Below, piece by piece: positions 50,943 to 59,550 of a stretch of DNA of 64,000 nt. A model generated the notes under the pieces. That model worked only from the letters and a program-made list of their open reading frames with translations. It did not search any database and was not told where the DNA came from. This DNA is from Ga0077548 sp035440445 (GTDB lineage: Bacteria; Pseudomonadota; Alphaproteobacteria; Rhizobiales; Xanthobacteraceae): assembly GCA_035440445.1 (NCBI GenBank), contig DAORMJ010000010.1, positions 65,550 to 129,549 on the forward strand, given 5' to 3'. The stretch's first letter is position 1. Each line of letters starts with the position of its first letter. Both the position numbers and the translations under genes were made by a program.

Positions 50943-53087
50943 TCAAGCCGTTCGCGCGACGAGGTTCTGCTGGGAGAACAGGAATTCGAAATCCTCCGCC
51001 GGCACCGGCGGGCTGAAGTAGAATCCTTGCACCTCGTCGCAACCCTCGTTTCGCACGAAGGCAAGCTGCTCGGCGGTCTCGACGCCCTCGGCCATGATCT
51101 TGAGATTCAGGCTGTGGCCGAGATTGATGATGGCGCGGACGATTGCCGCATCGTTGGGGTCGTTGTTGACGTTGCGAACGAAGCCCTGATCGATCTTGAG
51201 ACGATCCACGGGAAGGTTCTTCACGTAAGAGAGCGACGAATAGCCGACGCCGAAATCGTCGATCGAGAAGGTGACGCCAAGCTCTTGCAGGAAGCGGACG
51301 TCGTTCGCGGCCGATTCCGGATTCTGCATCAGGATGCTTTCGGTCAGCTCCAGCTCGAGTGAATTCGGGCTGAGGCCCGTCTTCTCCAGCACATCGAGCA
51401 CATGCTGGCGGATATCCTGCTTGCGGAACTGCACCGGCGACAGATTGACGGCGATCCGGAATCCCGGCCGGTCGGTCGACCAGATCTTCGCCTGCGCGCA
51501 AGCCTCGTGGAGCACCCATTCGTTGATCGGAACGATGAGGCCGTTCTCTTCGGCAAGCGGAAGAAATTCGCCGGGCCTCACGAGGCCCGCACCAGGGCGG
51601 CGCCAGCGGAGCAGCGCTTCCGCGCCGATGATCTGGCCCGAACGCAGATCGATCTGCGGCTGATAGTTCAGCAGGAACTGCTTCTTCGCGAGCGCCTGAC
51701 GCAGGTCGCTTTCCAGCACGATCGCTTCGCGGGCATTGGTATGCATGTCGGAGGCGAATACGCGCCAGACGTTGCGGCCTTCGGCTTTCGCCTGATACAT
51801 CGCGAGATCGGCGTTTTTCAGCAGCACATCGACATCGACACCATCGGTCGGGTGAACGGTGATGCCGACGCTCGCGGTGGTGTTGATCTCCTGGCCTTCC
51901 AGTTCGAAAGGCTGGTCGAGCGCCTTGATGACTTTCTCGGCGAGCGTAACCGCATCTTCGGTGCGGCCGATTTCCGTCTGCAGGATCGCGAACTCATCGC
52001 CGCCGAGGCGTGCGACGATGTCGGTCTCGCGCACGACATTGGAGAGGCGCTGCGCCACCGCCTTGAGGAGCTGGTCGCCCTGATGATGGCCAAGCACGTC
52101 GTTCACGCCCTTGAAGCGATCGAGATCGAGCAACAGCAACGCGAACTGCTTGTCGCCGCGGCGGGTGCGCGCGATCTGTTTGCGGACGCTGTCGTGGAAA
52201 TAAGTGCGGTTCGGCAGGCCGGTGAGCGGATCGTGATGGGCGAGGTGATGCAGATGCTCCTCGGCCTGTTTGCGCTCGGTGATGTTGAGTGAGGTCGTGA
52301 GCACGTTGACCACCTTGCCCGCGCGGTCGCGGAGCGGAGACTTCGTCGTCAGGAACACATGGCGGTGGCCCGCGCGATCGATGATTTCTTCCTCGAAACT
52401 CGGAAGACCCTTGCCGTTTTCGAACACGATGCGGTCGAGGCCTGCGCTTTGCGGACCGAAGTTCGATCCGAATATTTCGGCCGCGGTCTTGCCGCTCGCC
52501 TGGGTCGGATCGACGCCGTAGAAATTCGCGGTGAAGGCATTGAGGAATACGCAGCGGCCATCACAGTCGGTCGCGCTGATCAAGGCGGGCACGGTATCGA
52601 TGACCTGCGCGAGACGTTCGCGGCTGTCGCGCAGCACTTCCTTGCGGAAGCGCTCGCTGTCCATCAGCTCGCGCTCGAGTTCGGTCGCGCGACTCTTGAT
52701 GACGAGTTGCTGCTTGCGCAACTTCAGAAGGTTGCGTGCGCGCGTCAGGAATTCGTGATGATCGACCGGGCTCTGCAGGAAGTCGGTGGCGCCTGCTTCC
52801 AGCGCGTTGATGCGGTGCGAGCGCTCTTCATAAACGGTGATGACGACGGCAGGAATGTCGGAGCATTCGGGAAGCCTGCGGAAGCGGCGGACGAATTCCG
52901 CGCCATCCATGTTCGGCATCTTGTAGTCGGTGACGACGAGGTCCGGCGTGTTGTCCTTGAGCCATTCGAGGGCTTCGGCGGGATCGCCGAACGAGCGGAC
53001 AGCCACGTCCTCTTCGATCGAAGTGGCGAGCTTCGCGAAAATATTGCGGTTCGTAATGCGATCATCGACGATGACGATCAAAGACAT
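50943..53087 (-). CDS. Response regulator with PAS, GGDEF and EAL domains
   Basis: 714 residues. The receiver (1-~120) has acidic D8/D9, D54 and the output-side segment FLQSPVDHHEF. PAS spans ~150-270. GGDEF spans ~280-440 with an intact LGGDEFAIL (362-366) and an I-site RETD (353-356). EAL starts ~455 with EALLRW (490-492), LTESIL, DDFGVGYSSL, KIDQGF, EGVET. Both catalytic motifs are intact, so it could make and break cyclic di-GMP. It occupies the place of the HD-GYP regulator RpfG, next to the RpfC-type kinase, and is the likely phosphorelay target. Confidence 0.93.
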   Translation of the reverse strand: MSLIVIVDDRITNRNIFAKLATSIEEDVAVRSFGDPAEALEWLKDNTPDLVVTDYKMPNMDGAEFVRRFRRLPECSDIPAVVITVYEERSHRINALEAGATDFLQSPVDHHEFLTRARNLLKLRKQQLVIKSRATELERELMDSERFRKEVLRDSRERLAQVIDTVPALISATDCDGRCVFLNAFTANFYGVDPTQASGKTAAEIFGSNFGPQSAGLDRIVFENGKGLPSFEEEIIDRAGHRHVFLTTKSPLRDRAGKVVNVLTTSLNITERKQAEEHLHHLAHHDPLTGLPNRTYFHDSVRKQIARTRRGDKQFALLLLDLDRFKGVNDVLGHHQGDQLLKAVAQRLSNVVRETDIVARLGGDEFAILQTEIGRTEDAVTLAEKVIKALDQPFELEGQEINTTASVGITVHPTDGVDVDVLLKNADLAMYQAKAEGRNVWRVFASDMHTNAREAIVLESDLRQALAKKQFLLNYQPQIDLRSGQIIGAEALLRWRRPGAGLVRPGEFLPLAEENGLIVPINEWVLHEACAQAKIWSTDRPGFRIAVNLSPVQFRKQDIRQHVLDVLEKTGLSPNSLELELTESILMQNPESAANDVRFLQELGVTFSIDDFGVGYSSLSYVKNLPVDRLKIDQGFVRNVNNDPNDAAIVRAIINLGHSLNLKIMAEGVETAEQLAFVRNEGCDEVQGFYFSPPVPAEDFEFLFSQQNLVARTA

Positions 53088-53444
53088 TTTGCGAACGCTG
53101 TCCCCTGAAGTCCGCCATGTGTGCAGCGGCTTCGTTATTGTTTTTCCTGCCGGCGCTCCCGCGTGTTTTGCACACGCAAAATGACCGGTACGTCTCGCTT
53201 TCTAGCAATGATTGTTGAAGAAGCTGCTAATCGCGGAAGTACGATTTGTCGGGGTTCCAACAGTACTGTTTTGGAACTCCGGTAACGATTCCGGATTCGT
53301 TAAGCCTAACGAATGCTTTCGTGCGCGCCGCGCGCAAGCAACATCGCGTTGATTGGGCTTTATATATGCGAATAGTATGCGCAGGCGATCGGCGCTTTCG
53401 AAGGTCGCCAAGAATGAACGTGCGAGCCGATGCGCGGCGAGGCG
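53088..53444. promoter_or_regulatory. Upstream region of the rpf-type operon
   Basis: 357 bases, AT-richer than the surroundings, with no believable gene. A 24-bp inverted repeat GTTCCAA-CAGTACTGTT-TTGGAAC (53254-53277), with a CAGTACTG core, lies about 170 bases upstream of the REC-GGDEF-EAL start and could be a regulator site. The convergent end of the IclR gene lies at the right. Confidence 0.45.
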
Positions 53445-54269
53445 TTAACCCCCGCTCAACGATGCTTCCACGTTTTTTGCAAGATTGACGAGCCGCGGCC
53501 CAATTTCGCCTTCTAGCTTCTCTCGCGACGTTTGATAGGCATTCGCGCCGCAATTGAACGCATAGACGCCGGATTCATCCGGCGGGATCAGCGGCACGCC
53601 GACGGCGTGGACGTCCTTTTCCCATTCGCCGAACGAAGTCGTGAAGCCGCGCTCGGCGAGATCGCGGATCGCCTTCTCGATTCCGGCTTTGACTTCCGGC
53701 CAGTTCGCGGCGGCATGACGCTTGATGTGGCCCATGAGCCAGTCGCGCTCGTCTTCCGGAAGTGCTGCGACCAGCGCGCGGCCCATCGCCGTCGTGCCGA
53801 TCGGAATGCGCGAGCCGAGATTGAGCCGCAGCAGGCCGTCCGACTTGGAACGGCAATGCTCGATATAAATGATGTGCATGCGGTCGCGGCTGCCGAGCGC
53901 AACAGACGCGCCGGCATAATTTGCGAACTCCTGCATCTGTTTGCGCGCGATCTGGCGGATGCGCAGGTTCGCGAGAGTCGAATAGCCGATAGAAAGTGCG
54001 GCCGGGGCAAGCGAATATTTTCCGAGCCGCTCGACATGCGTGAGATAGCCGAGCTTGGTCAGCGTATATGTGAGCCGCGAGATCGTGGTCTTCGGCAGTC
54101 CGGTGCGCTCGGCAATTTCGTTGTTGCCGAGCAGCCATTCGCCGGGCGTGAAAGCGCGCAGCACGTCGAGCCCGCGGGCAAGCGCCACCACGAATTTGCG
54201 GTCATTGCCTTCGTCCAGCTCGCTGAACTGACTGTCGGTACGTTTCGCCGCGGCATTTGGACTATGCAC
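53445..54269 (-). CDS. IclR-family transcriptional regulator
   Basis: 274 residues. The winged helix has LGNNEIAERTGLPKTTISRL and TYTLTKLGYLTHVERLGKYS; the C-terminal effector domain has GSRIPIGTTAMGRALVAALP and GEWEKDVHAVGVPLIPPDES, then VYAFNCGANAYQTSREKLEG. It is divergent from the pim-like operon, and a palindrome typical for this family (54356-54370) lies between them, so it probably controls dicarboxylate or fatty-acid degradation. Start is GTG. Confidence 0.9.
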   Translation of the reverse strand: MHSPNAAAKRTDSQFSELDEGNDRKFVVALARGLDVLRAFTPGEWLLGNNEIAERTGLPKTTISRLTYTLTKLGYLTHVERLGKYSLAPAALSIGYSTLANLRIRQIARKQMQEFANYAGASVALGSRDRMHIIYIEHCRSKSDGLLRLNLGSRIPIGTTAMGRALVAALPEDERDWLMGHIKRHAAANWPEVKAGIEKAIRDLAERGFTTSFGEWEKDVHAVGVPLIPPDESGVYAFNCGANAYQTSREKLEGEIGPRLVNLAKNVEASLSGG

Positions 54270-54355
54270 GCTTCAGCCCCTGTTCTGATGCGCAAACTGC
54301 GATTGACTTCAATCGCACCACTTTCTAGCTTTTGCGTCAAGAATGCAGAACAATG

Positions 54356-54370
54356 TTCCGCACAGCGGAA
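54356..54370. promoter_or_regulatory. Candidate IclR operator upstream of pimF
   Basis: A perfect palindrome TTCCGC-ACA-GCGGAA, overlapped on the left by GAAC-AAT-GTTC, sits midway between the divergent IclR gene and pimF. Its sequence resembles known 15-bp IclR-family sites; binding is inferred. Confidence 0.55.
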
Positions 54371-54487
54371 TCTATGCTTGCCTGATTTCGAGCGCGTTTC
54401 ACGGGAGGGAAACGCTCACCGGGCGGCAGAAATCCGCTACGCTCCGCATCAAAAAGCCGATCGAGAAACACCAGGAAGAAACCCGAA

Positions 54488-56633
54488 GTGAGTGATCCAG
54501 TCACGCTGCGCCGCGAGGGCGCAATCGCCATCATCACCGTCGACAATCCGCCGGTGAACGCGCTGAAACATGCAGTTCGCGCCGGCCTGCAGAAACTGTT
54601 CAAGGAAGCCGATGCCGATCCCGGCGTGGAAGCGATCGTGCTCACTTGCGCGGGTCGCACCTTCATCGCGGGCGCCGACATCACCGAATTCGGCAAGCCG
54701 CCGATGGCGCCGAGCCTGATCGAGGCGATCACCGACATCGATAACGTATCGAAGCCGACGGTCGCGGCTGTTCACGGCACCGCGCTCGGCGGCGGGCTCG
54801 AAGTCGCGCTCGGCTGCAATTATCGTGTCGCGACCAAGGACGCGAAGCTCGGCCTTCCGGAAATCAAGCTCGGGCTCATTCCCGGTGCGGGCGGCACGCA
54901 GCGCCTGCCGCGACTGATCGGCATCGAAAAAGCCTTGCCCATCATTCTTTCAGGTAATCCCGTGAGCGCTACGCAGGCGCTCAAGGACGGTCTGGTCGAC
55001 GACATCGTCGAGGGCGATCTCGTGGCGGGAGCCGTTGCCTTCGCAAAGAAGNNNNNNNNNNACCTGGATGCCGCTCGGGATCGCGACTGCCATGCTCGCC
55101 GCCGAGAAGAAGCCGTTGCAGCGCGCGAGCCGCATGGAAGACAAGCTCGCGGCACTGCGCGCCAATCCCGACCAATATAATGAGATCGCCGCCAAGGCGC
55201 TCGGCCGCAACAAGGGCCTGAAAGCGCCGATGGCCGCGGTCGATGCGATCAAGATGACGCTTTCGGTGCCGTTCGACGAAGCGCTGAAGCGCGAGCGCAA
55301 CCTGTTCATCGAATTGCTCACGACGGAAGAATCGAAGTCGCAGCGCCACGCCTTCTTCGCCGAACGCGAAGCCTCCAAGGTGCTCGACATGCCCGCCGGC
55401 ACCAAGGGCCGCGAGGTGAAGCAGGCCGCCGTGATCGGCGGCGGCACCATGGGCGGCGGCATCGCCATGTGCTTCGCCAACGCCGGCATTCCGGTAACGC
55501 TGATCGAGACGACCGAAGAATATCTAAACAACGGCCTCGCCAAGGTCCGCACGAATTACGAGAACACCGCCAAGCGCGGCGGGATGAGCGACGCCGATGT
55601 CGAAAAGCGCATGGCTTTGATTACCGGCGCGGTCGGCCTTGAGGGCACGAAAGACGCCGACATCGTCATCGAAGCGGTGTTCGAAGAGATGGGTCTGAAG
55701 AAAGAAATCTTCGGCAAGCTCGACCAGATCACGAAGCCCGGCACGGTGCTTGCCACCAATACTTCGACGCTCGACGTCAATGAAATCGCAGAAGCGACGA
55801 AGCGGCCGCAGGACGTAGTCGGCATGCACTTCTTCAGTCCCGCGAACGTCATGAAGTTGCTGGAGATCGTGCGCGGCGAGAAAACTTCGTTCGACGTGTT
55901 GCAGACCGCGATCGCGGTCGCGCGCAAAATCGCGAAAGTGCCGGCCGTGGTCGGCGTCTGCTACGGCTTCGTCGGCAACCGCATGCTGCATAAGCGCGGC
56001 GTGCAGGCCGACCGGCTCATCCTCGAAGGCGCGCTGCCGCAGGAAGTCGATGCCGTCACCGTCGAATTCGGCTTCCCCATGGGCGCCTTTGCCATGAACG
56101 ATCTCGCCGGCATCGATGTCGGCTGGCGCATTCGCCGCGCACGCGGGGAGCGCAACGAAATCGCCGATACGCTCGCCGAAGCCGGACGCTATGGCCAGAA
56201 GACCGGCAAGGGCTTCTATATCTACGAGAAGGGCTCGCGCACGCCTATCCCCGATCCGGAAGTCGAGAAGATCATTCTCGATGCTTCCGCGCGAAAGGGC
56301 ATCAAGCGCCGTCCGGTCTCGAAGCAGGAAATCGTCGAGCGCCTGATCTATCCGGTAATCAACGAGGGCGCGCGCATTCTGGAGGAAGGCATTGCCTCGC
56401 GTCCGGGCGACATCGATGTCATCTGGATTTACGGCTATGGATGGCCGGTCTGGCGCGGCGGGCCGATGCATTATGCCGACACGGTTGGCCTGAAACATGT
56501 ACGTGACCGGCTTGCGTATTATGCAAAAGAGACCGGCGACCCGTCGCTCGAACCTTCGGCACTCCTCAACAAACTTGCCGACGAAGGCAAAACCTTCGCT
56601 TCCTTCGCCAGCGGAATGCAGAAAGCCTCATGA
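54488..56633 (+). CDS. pimF: Bifunctional enoyl-CoA hydratase/3-hydroxyacyl-CoA dehydrogenase (PimF/FadJ type), interrupted by an assembly gap
   Basis: The N-terminal half is a crotonase (AGRTFIAGADITEFGKP, HGTALGGGLEVALGCNYRVA, LPEIKLGLIPGAGGTQRLPR). The second half is the NAD-binding dehydrogenase (AAVIGGGTMGGGIAMCFANA, VIEAVFEEMGLKKEIFGKLD) with MHFFSPANVMKLLEIVRG and YGYGWPVWRGGPMHYADT. A 10-N gap at 55052-55061 lies between the halves and the frame differs across it, which is expected for a gap of arbitrary length. I treat it as one intact gene of about 700 residues. It starts at GTG. Its stop overlaps the next ATG by 4 bases (ATGA). It hydrates and oxidises dicarboxylyl- or fatty acyl-CoA intermediates. 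Confidence 0.88.
55052..55061. other. Assembly gap (10 N) inside pimF
   Basis: Ten Ns. About 15 codons after the gap (TWMPLGIATAMLAA) do not fit the family before good alignment resumes at EKKPLQRASRMEDKL, so the edge sequence may also be unreliable. Confidence 0.98.
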
Positions 56634-58342
56634 CCCTGTCGCGCCCGTATCCTTGGGAGAAATCCTACCCGGCGGGCGCCGACTGGGCAGCACCGGTTCG
56701 CGCCGGCACGATCAACGAATTGTTCGACCGTGCCGTCGCAACTTATCCTGACAATTACGCGCTCGAATATCGCGACCGCCGCACGACCTATCGCGAATTG
56801 AGCGATCTGGTGTCGCGCGCAGCAAGCGGCCTCATGGCACTCGGCGTCAAACCGGGCGCGGCGGTCGGCCTTTATCTGCCCAATACCCCGGTGCATCCGA
56901 TCCTATTCTTTGCGGTGCTGAAAGCGGGCGGCCGCGTCGTGCATATGTCGCCACTCGATGCCGAACGCGAGCTTGCGCATAAGCTCAAAGACTCCGGCGC
57001 GCGCATCATGGTCACGACCAACTTTCCAGGCATGGTCACGCGCGCGCAGAAACTCGACGCCGAGGGCCTGCTCGATCATCTCATCGTCGCTGACGACGCC
57101 GCCTTCGGCCCGTCTCCCATTCAATACGATCCGATGCCGTCCAACGGGCGTTCGATCACGCTTGAGCATCTGCTCGCTCTTGCGCCTGCGCCCGCGCAAT
57201 GGCCGGAAGTGACGGAAGACGACATCGCACTCCTGCAATATACCGGCGGCACCACCGGCCTGCCGAAGGGTGCGATGCTGCTGCATCGCAATCTCACCGC
57301 GACCAATTCGGTCTATAAGAACTGGGCGGCGGCGCAGCGCGAACTGAAATCGGGCGAGAAGGTCATCGTCTGCCTGCCGCTGTTTCACATCTATGCCTTG
57401 AGTTCGGTCTTCATCCGCGCCATCGATCAGGGCAACGAATGCCTGCTGCGCCCGCGCTTCGACGTCGAAACCACGTTTCGCGACATCGAAGTGAAGAAGG
57501 CGAATTACTTCCCCGGTGTGCCGACCATGTGGATCGCGCTTGCCTCCTCACCCGATCTGGAGAAGCGCGATCTTTCTTCGCTTTCGATGTGCGCTTCGGG
57601 GGGCGCGCCGCTGCCGGTCGAAGTCTTCGAGCGCTTCAAGAAGATCACCGGCATCTCGCTCCGGGGCGGCTGGGGCATGACGGAAACCGCGCCCGCCGGC
57701 ACCAACCTGCCCTATGACGGCGACGTGCCGCCCGGCACCATCGGCCTGCCCCTGCCCGGTCTTTATATGGATATCGTCGCGCTCGACGAACCCACGCGCG
57801 TATTGCCCTTCGGCGAAACCGGCGAAATCCGGATCAAAGGACCGAACGTCTTTGCGGGCTATTGGAACAAGCCGGAAGATACCAAGAATGCCTTCGTCGA
57901 GGACGGACACTTCCTCACCGGCGACATCGGCACCATGGACGAGAACGGCTGGTTCTTCCTGGTGGATCGCAAGAAGGACATGATCATCTCGGGCGGCTTC
58001 AATGTTTATCCGAGCGTGATCGAACAGGCGCTGTTCGAGCACCCGGACATCGAAGGCGTCATTGTCATCGGCGTGCCGGACGATTACCGCGGCGAAGCCG
58101 CCAAAGCCTTCATCAAGATGCGCCAAAGCGCGGCACCGCTGACGCTCGAGGCGGTGCGCGATTTTCTCGCCGACAAGGTCGGCAAACACGAAATGCCGGC
58201 AAGCATCGAAATTCGCGACGCTCTTCCCATGACGTCGGTCGGCAAGCTTTCCAAGAAGGAGCTTGTCCTGGAAGAGCGCCGGAAATACCAGACCATGAAA
58301 CAACAGAACGCGTCCGCAACCACGGACCGAGCCAACCAGTGA
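56630..58342 (+). CDS. pimA: Dicarboxylate/long-chain acyl-CoA ligase (PimA type)
   Basis: 570-residue AMP-forming ligase with an N-terminal YPWEKSYPAGADW like PimA of Rhodopseudomonas. The ATP loop is LQYTGGTTGLPKGAMLLHRN; then LPLFHIYALSS, GWGMTETAPAGTNLPYDG, HFLTGDIGTMDENGWFFLVD, and the catalytic lysine region TSVGKLSKKELV. It activates dicarboxylic (pimelate-type) or fatty acids to CoA esters. Second in the pim-like operon, translationally coupled to pimF. Confidence 0.88.
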   Translation: MTLSRPYPWEKSYPAGADWAAPVRAGTINELFDRAVATYPDNYALEYRDRRTTYRELSDLVSRAASGLMALGVKPGAAVGLYLPNTPVHPILFFAVLKAGGRVVHMSPLDAERELAHKLKDSGARIMVTTNFPGMVTRAQKLDAEGLLDHLIVADDAAFGPSPIQYDPMPSNGRSITLEHLLALAPAPAQWPEVTEDDIALLQYTGGTTGLPKGAMLLHRNLTATNSVYKNWAAAQRELKSGEKVIVCLPLFHIYALSSVFIRAIDQGNECLLRPRFDVETTFRDIEVKKANYFPGVPTMWIALASSPDLEKRDLSSLSMCASGGAPLPVEVFERFKKITGISLRGGWGMTETAPAGTNLPYDGDVPPGTIGLPLPGLYMDIVALDEPTRVLPFGETGEIRIKGPNVFAGYWNKPEDTKNAFVEDGHFLTGDIGTMDENGWFFLVDRKKDMIISGGFNVYPSVIEQALFEHPDIEGVIVIGVPDDYRGEAAKAFIKMRQSAAPLTLEAVRDFLADKVGKHEMPASIEIRDALPMTSVGKLSKKELVLEERRKYQTMKQQNASATTDRANQ

Positions 58343-58352
58343 GGAAATAGAC

Positions 58353-59534
58353 ATGCGCGAGGCCGTTATCGTCTCCACTGCCCGCACCCCGATCGGCAAA
58401 GCCTATCGCGGTGCTTTCAACAACACCGAAGGTGCGACGCTTTATGGTCACGCCATCGAACATGCCGTGAAGCGGGCCGGCATCGAGGGCGCGGAAGTGG
58501 AAGACGTGGTGATGGGCACGGCACTCCAGCAGGGCGCGACCGGCGGCAATATCGCGCGCAAGGCGCTTCTGCGCGCGGGACTGCCGGTCACGGTCGCCGG
58601 CACCACGATCGACCGCCAATGCGCGTCGGGCCTGCAGGCGATCGCGCTCGCCGCGCGTTCGATCATTTACGATGGTGTCGAGATCGCGGTCGGCGGCGGC
58701 GGGGAATCGATCAGCCTTGTGCAGAACGAACACATGAACGGCTTCCATGCGGTCGATCCCGAACTGCAGAAGATCAAGGGCGACGTTTACATGCCGATGC
58801 TCGACACCGCCGAAGTGGTGTCGAAGCGCTACGGCATCTCGCGCGAAGCGCAGGACGAGTATTCGCTCGAAAGCCAGCGCCGCACGGCGGCCGCGCAACA
58901 GGGCGGCAAGTTCAAGGAAGAAATCGCGCCGATGTCCACCAAGATGGCGGTAATGGACAAGGCGACCAAGGAAGTCTCCTACAAGGACATCACGCTCTCG
59001 CAGGACGAAGGTCCGCGCCCCGAAACCACCGCCGAAGGGCTGGCCGGGTTGAAGCCGGTCCGCGAAGGCGGCTCGGTGACCGCGGGTAACGCGAGCCAGT
59101 TGTCGGATGGCGCGAGCGCCACCGTCATCATGAGTTCCGAGATGGCGGCGAAGAAGGGGCTAAAGCCGCTCGGCATTTTCCGCGGCTTCGTTGCGGCCGG
59201 CTGCGAGCCGGACGAAATGGGCATCGGGCCGGTCTATGCGATCCCGCGGCTTCTGCAGCGTCATGGACTGAAGATCGACGACATCGACCTCTGGGAGCTG
59301 AACGAAGCCTTCGCAGTGCAGGTGATCTATTGCCGCGACAAGCTCGGCATCGATCCGGAAAAGCTCAACGTCAACGGCGGCTCGATCGCGGTCGGCCATC
59401 CTTACGGCATGACCGGCGCGCGGCTCACGGGCCACGTGCTGATCGAAGGCGCGCGGCGCAAGGCGAAATACGGCGTGGTCACCATGTGCGTCGGCGGCGG
59501 CATGGGTGCGGCCGGCCTTTTCGAAATCCAGTAA
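58353..59534 (+). CDS. pimB: Acetyl-CoA C-acyltransferase (PimB/FadA type thiolase)
   Basis: 393-residue thiolase with nucleophile cysteine in TIDRQCASGLQAIALAARSI, WELNEAFAVQVIYCRDKLGI, the histidine in VGHPYGMTGARLTGHVL and the final cysteine in MCVGGGMGAAGLF. It cleaves beta-ketoacyl-CoA in the last step of the operon's beta-oxidation cycle. Third gene; GAGGAAA precedes the ATG, 10 bases after pimA. Confidence 0.9.
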   Translation: MREAVIVSTARTPIGKAYRGAFNNTEGATLYGHAIEHAVKRAGIEGAEVEDVVMGTALQQGATGGNIARKALLRAGLPVTVAGTTIDRQCASGLQAIALAARSIIYDGVEIAVGGGGESISLVQNEHMNGFHAVDPELQKIKGDVYMPMLDTAEVVSKRYGISREAQDEYSLESQRRTAAAQQGGKFKEEIAPMSTKMAVMDKATKEVSYKDITLSQDEGPRPETTAEGLAGLKPVREGGSVTAGNASQLSDGASATVIMSSEMAAKKGLKPLGIFRGFVAAGCEPDEMGIGPVYAIPRLLQRHGLKIDDIDLWELNEAFAVQVIYCRDKLGIDPEKLNVNGGSIAVGHPYGMTGARLTGHVLIEGARRKAKYGVVTMCVGGGMGAAGLFEIQ

Positions 59535-59550
59535 CGCAAGGCATTTCCCG

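Noticed and set aside
54488..56633. pimF as a frameshifted pseudogene
   Set aside because: The frame change coincides exactly with a run of ten Ns, so it reflects an assembly gap of unknown length rather than a mutation. The same reasoning applies to the dehydrogenase at 61962-63236.
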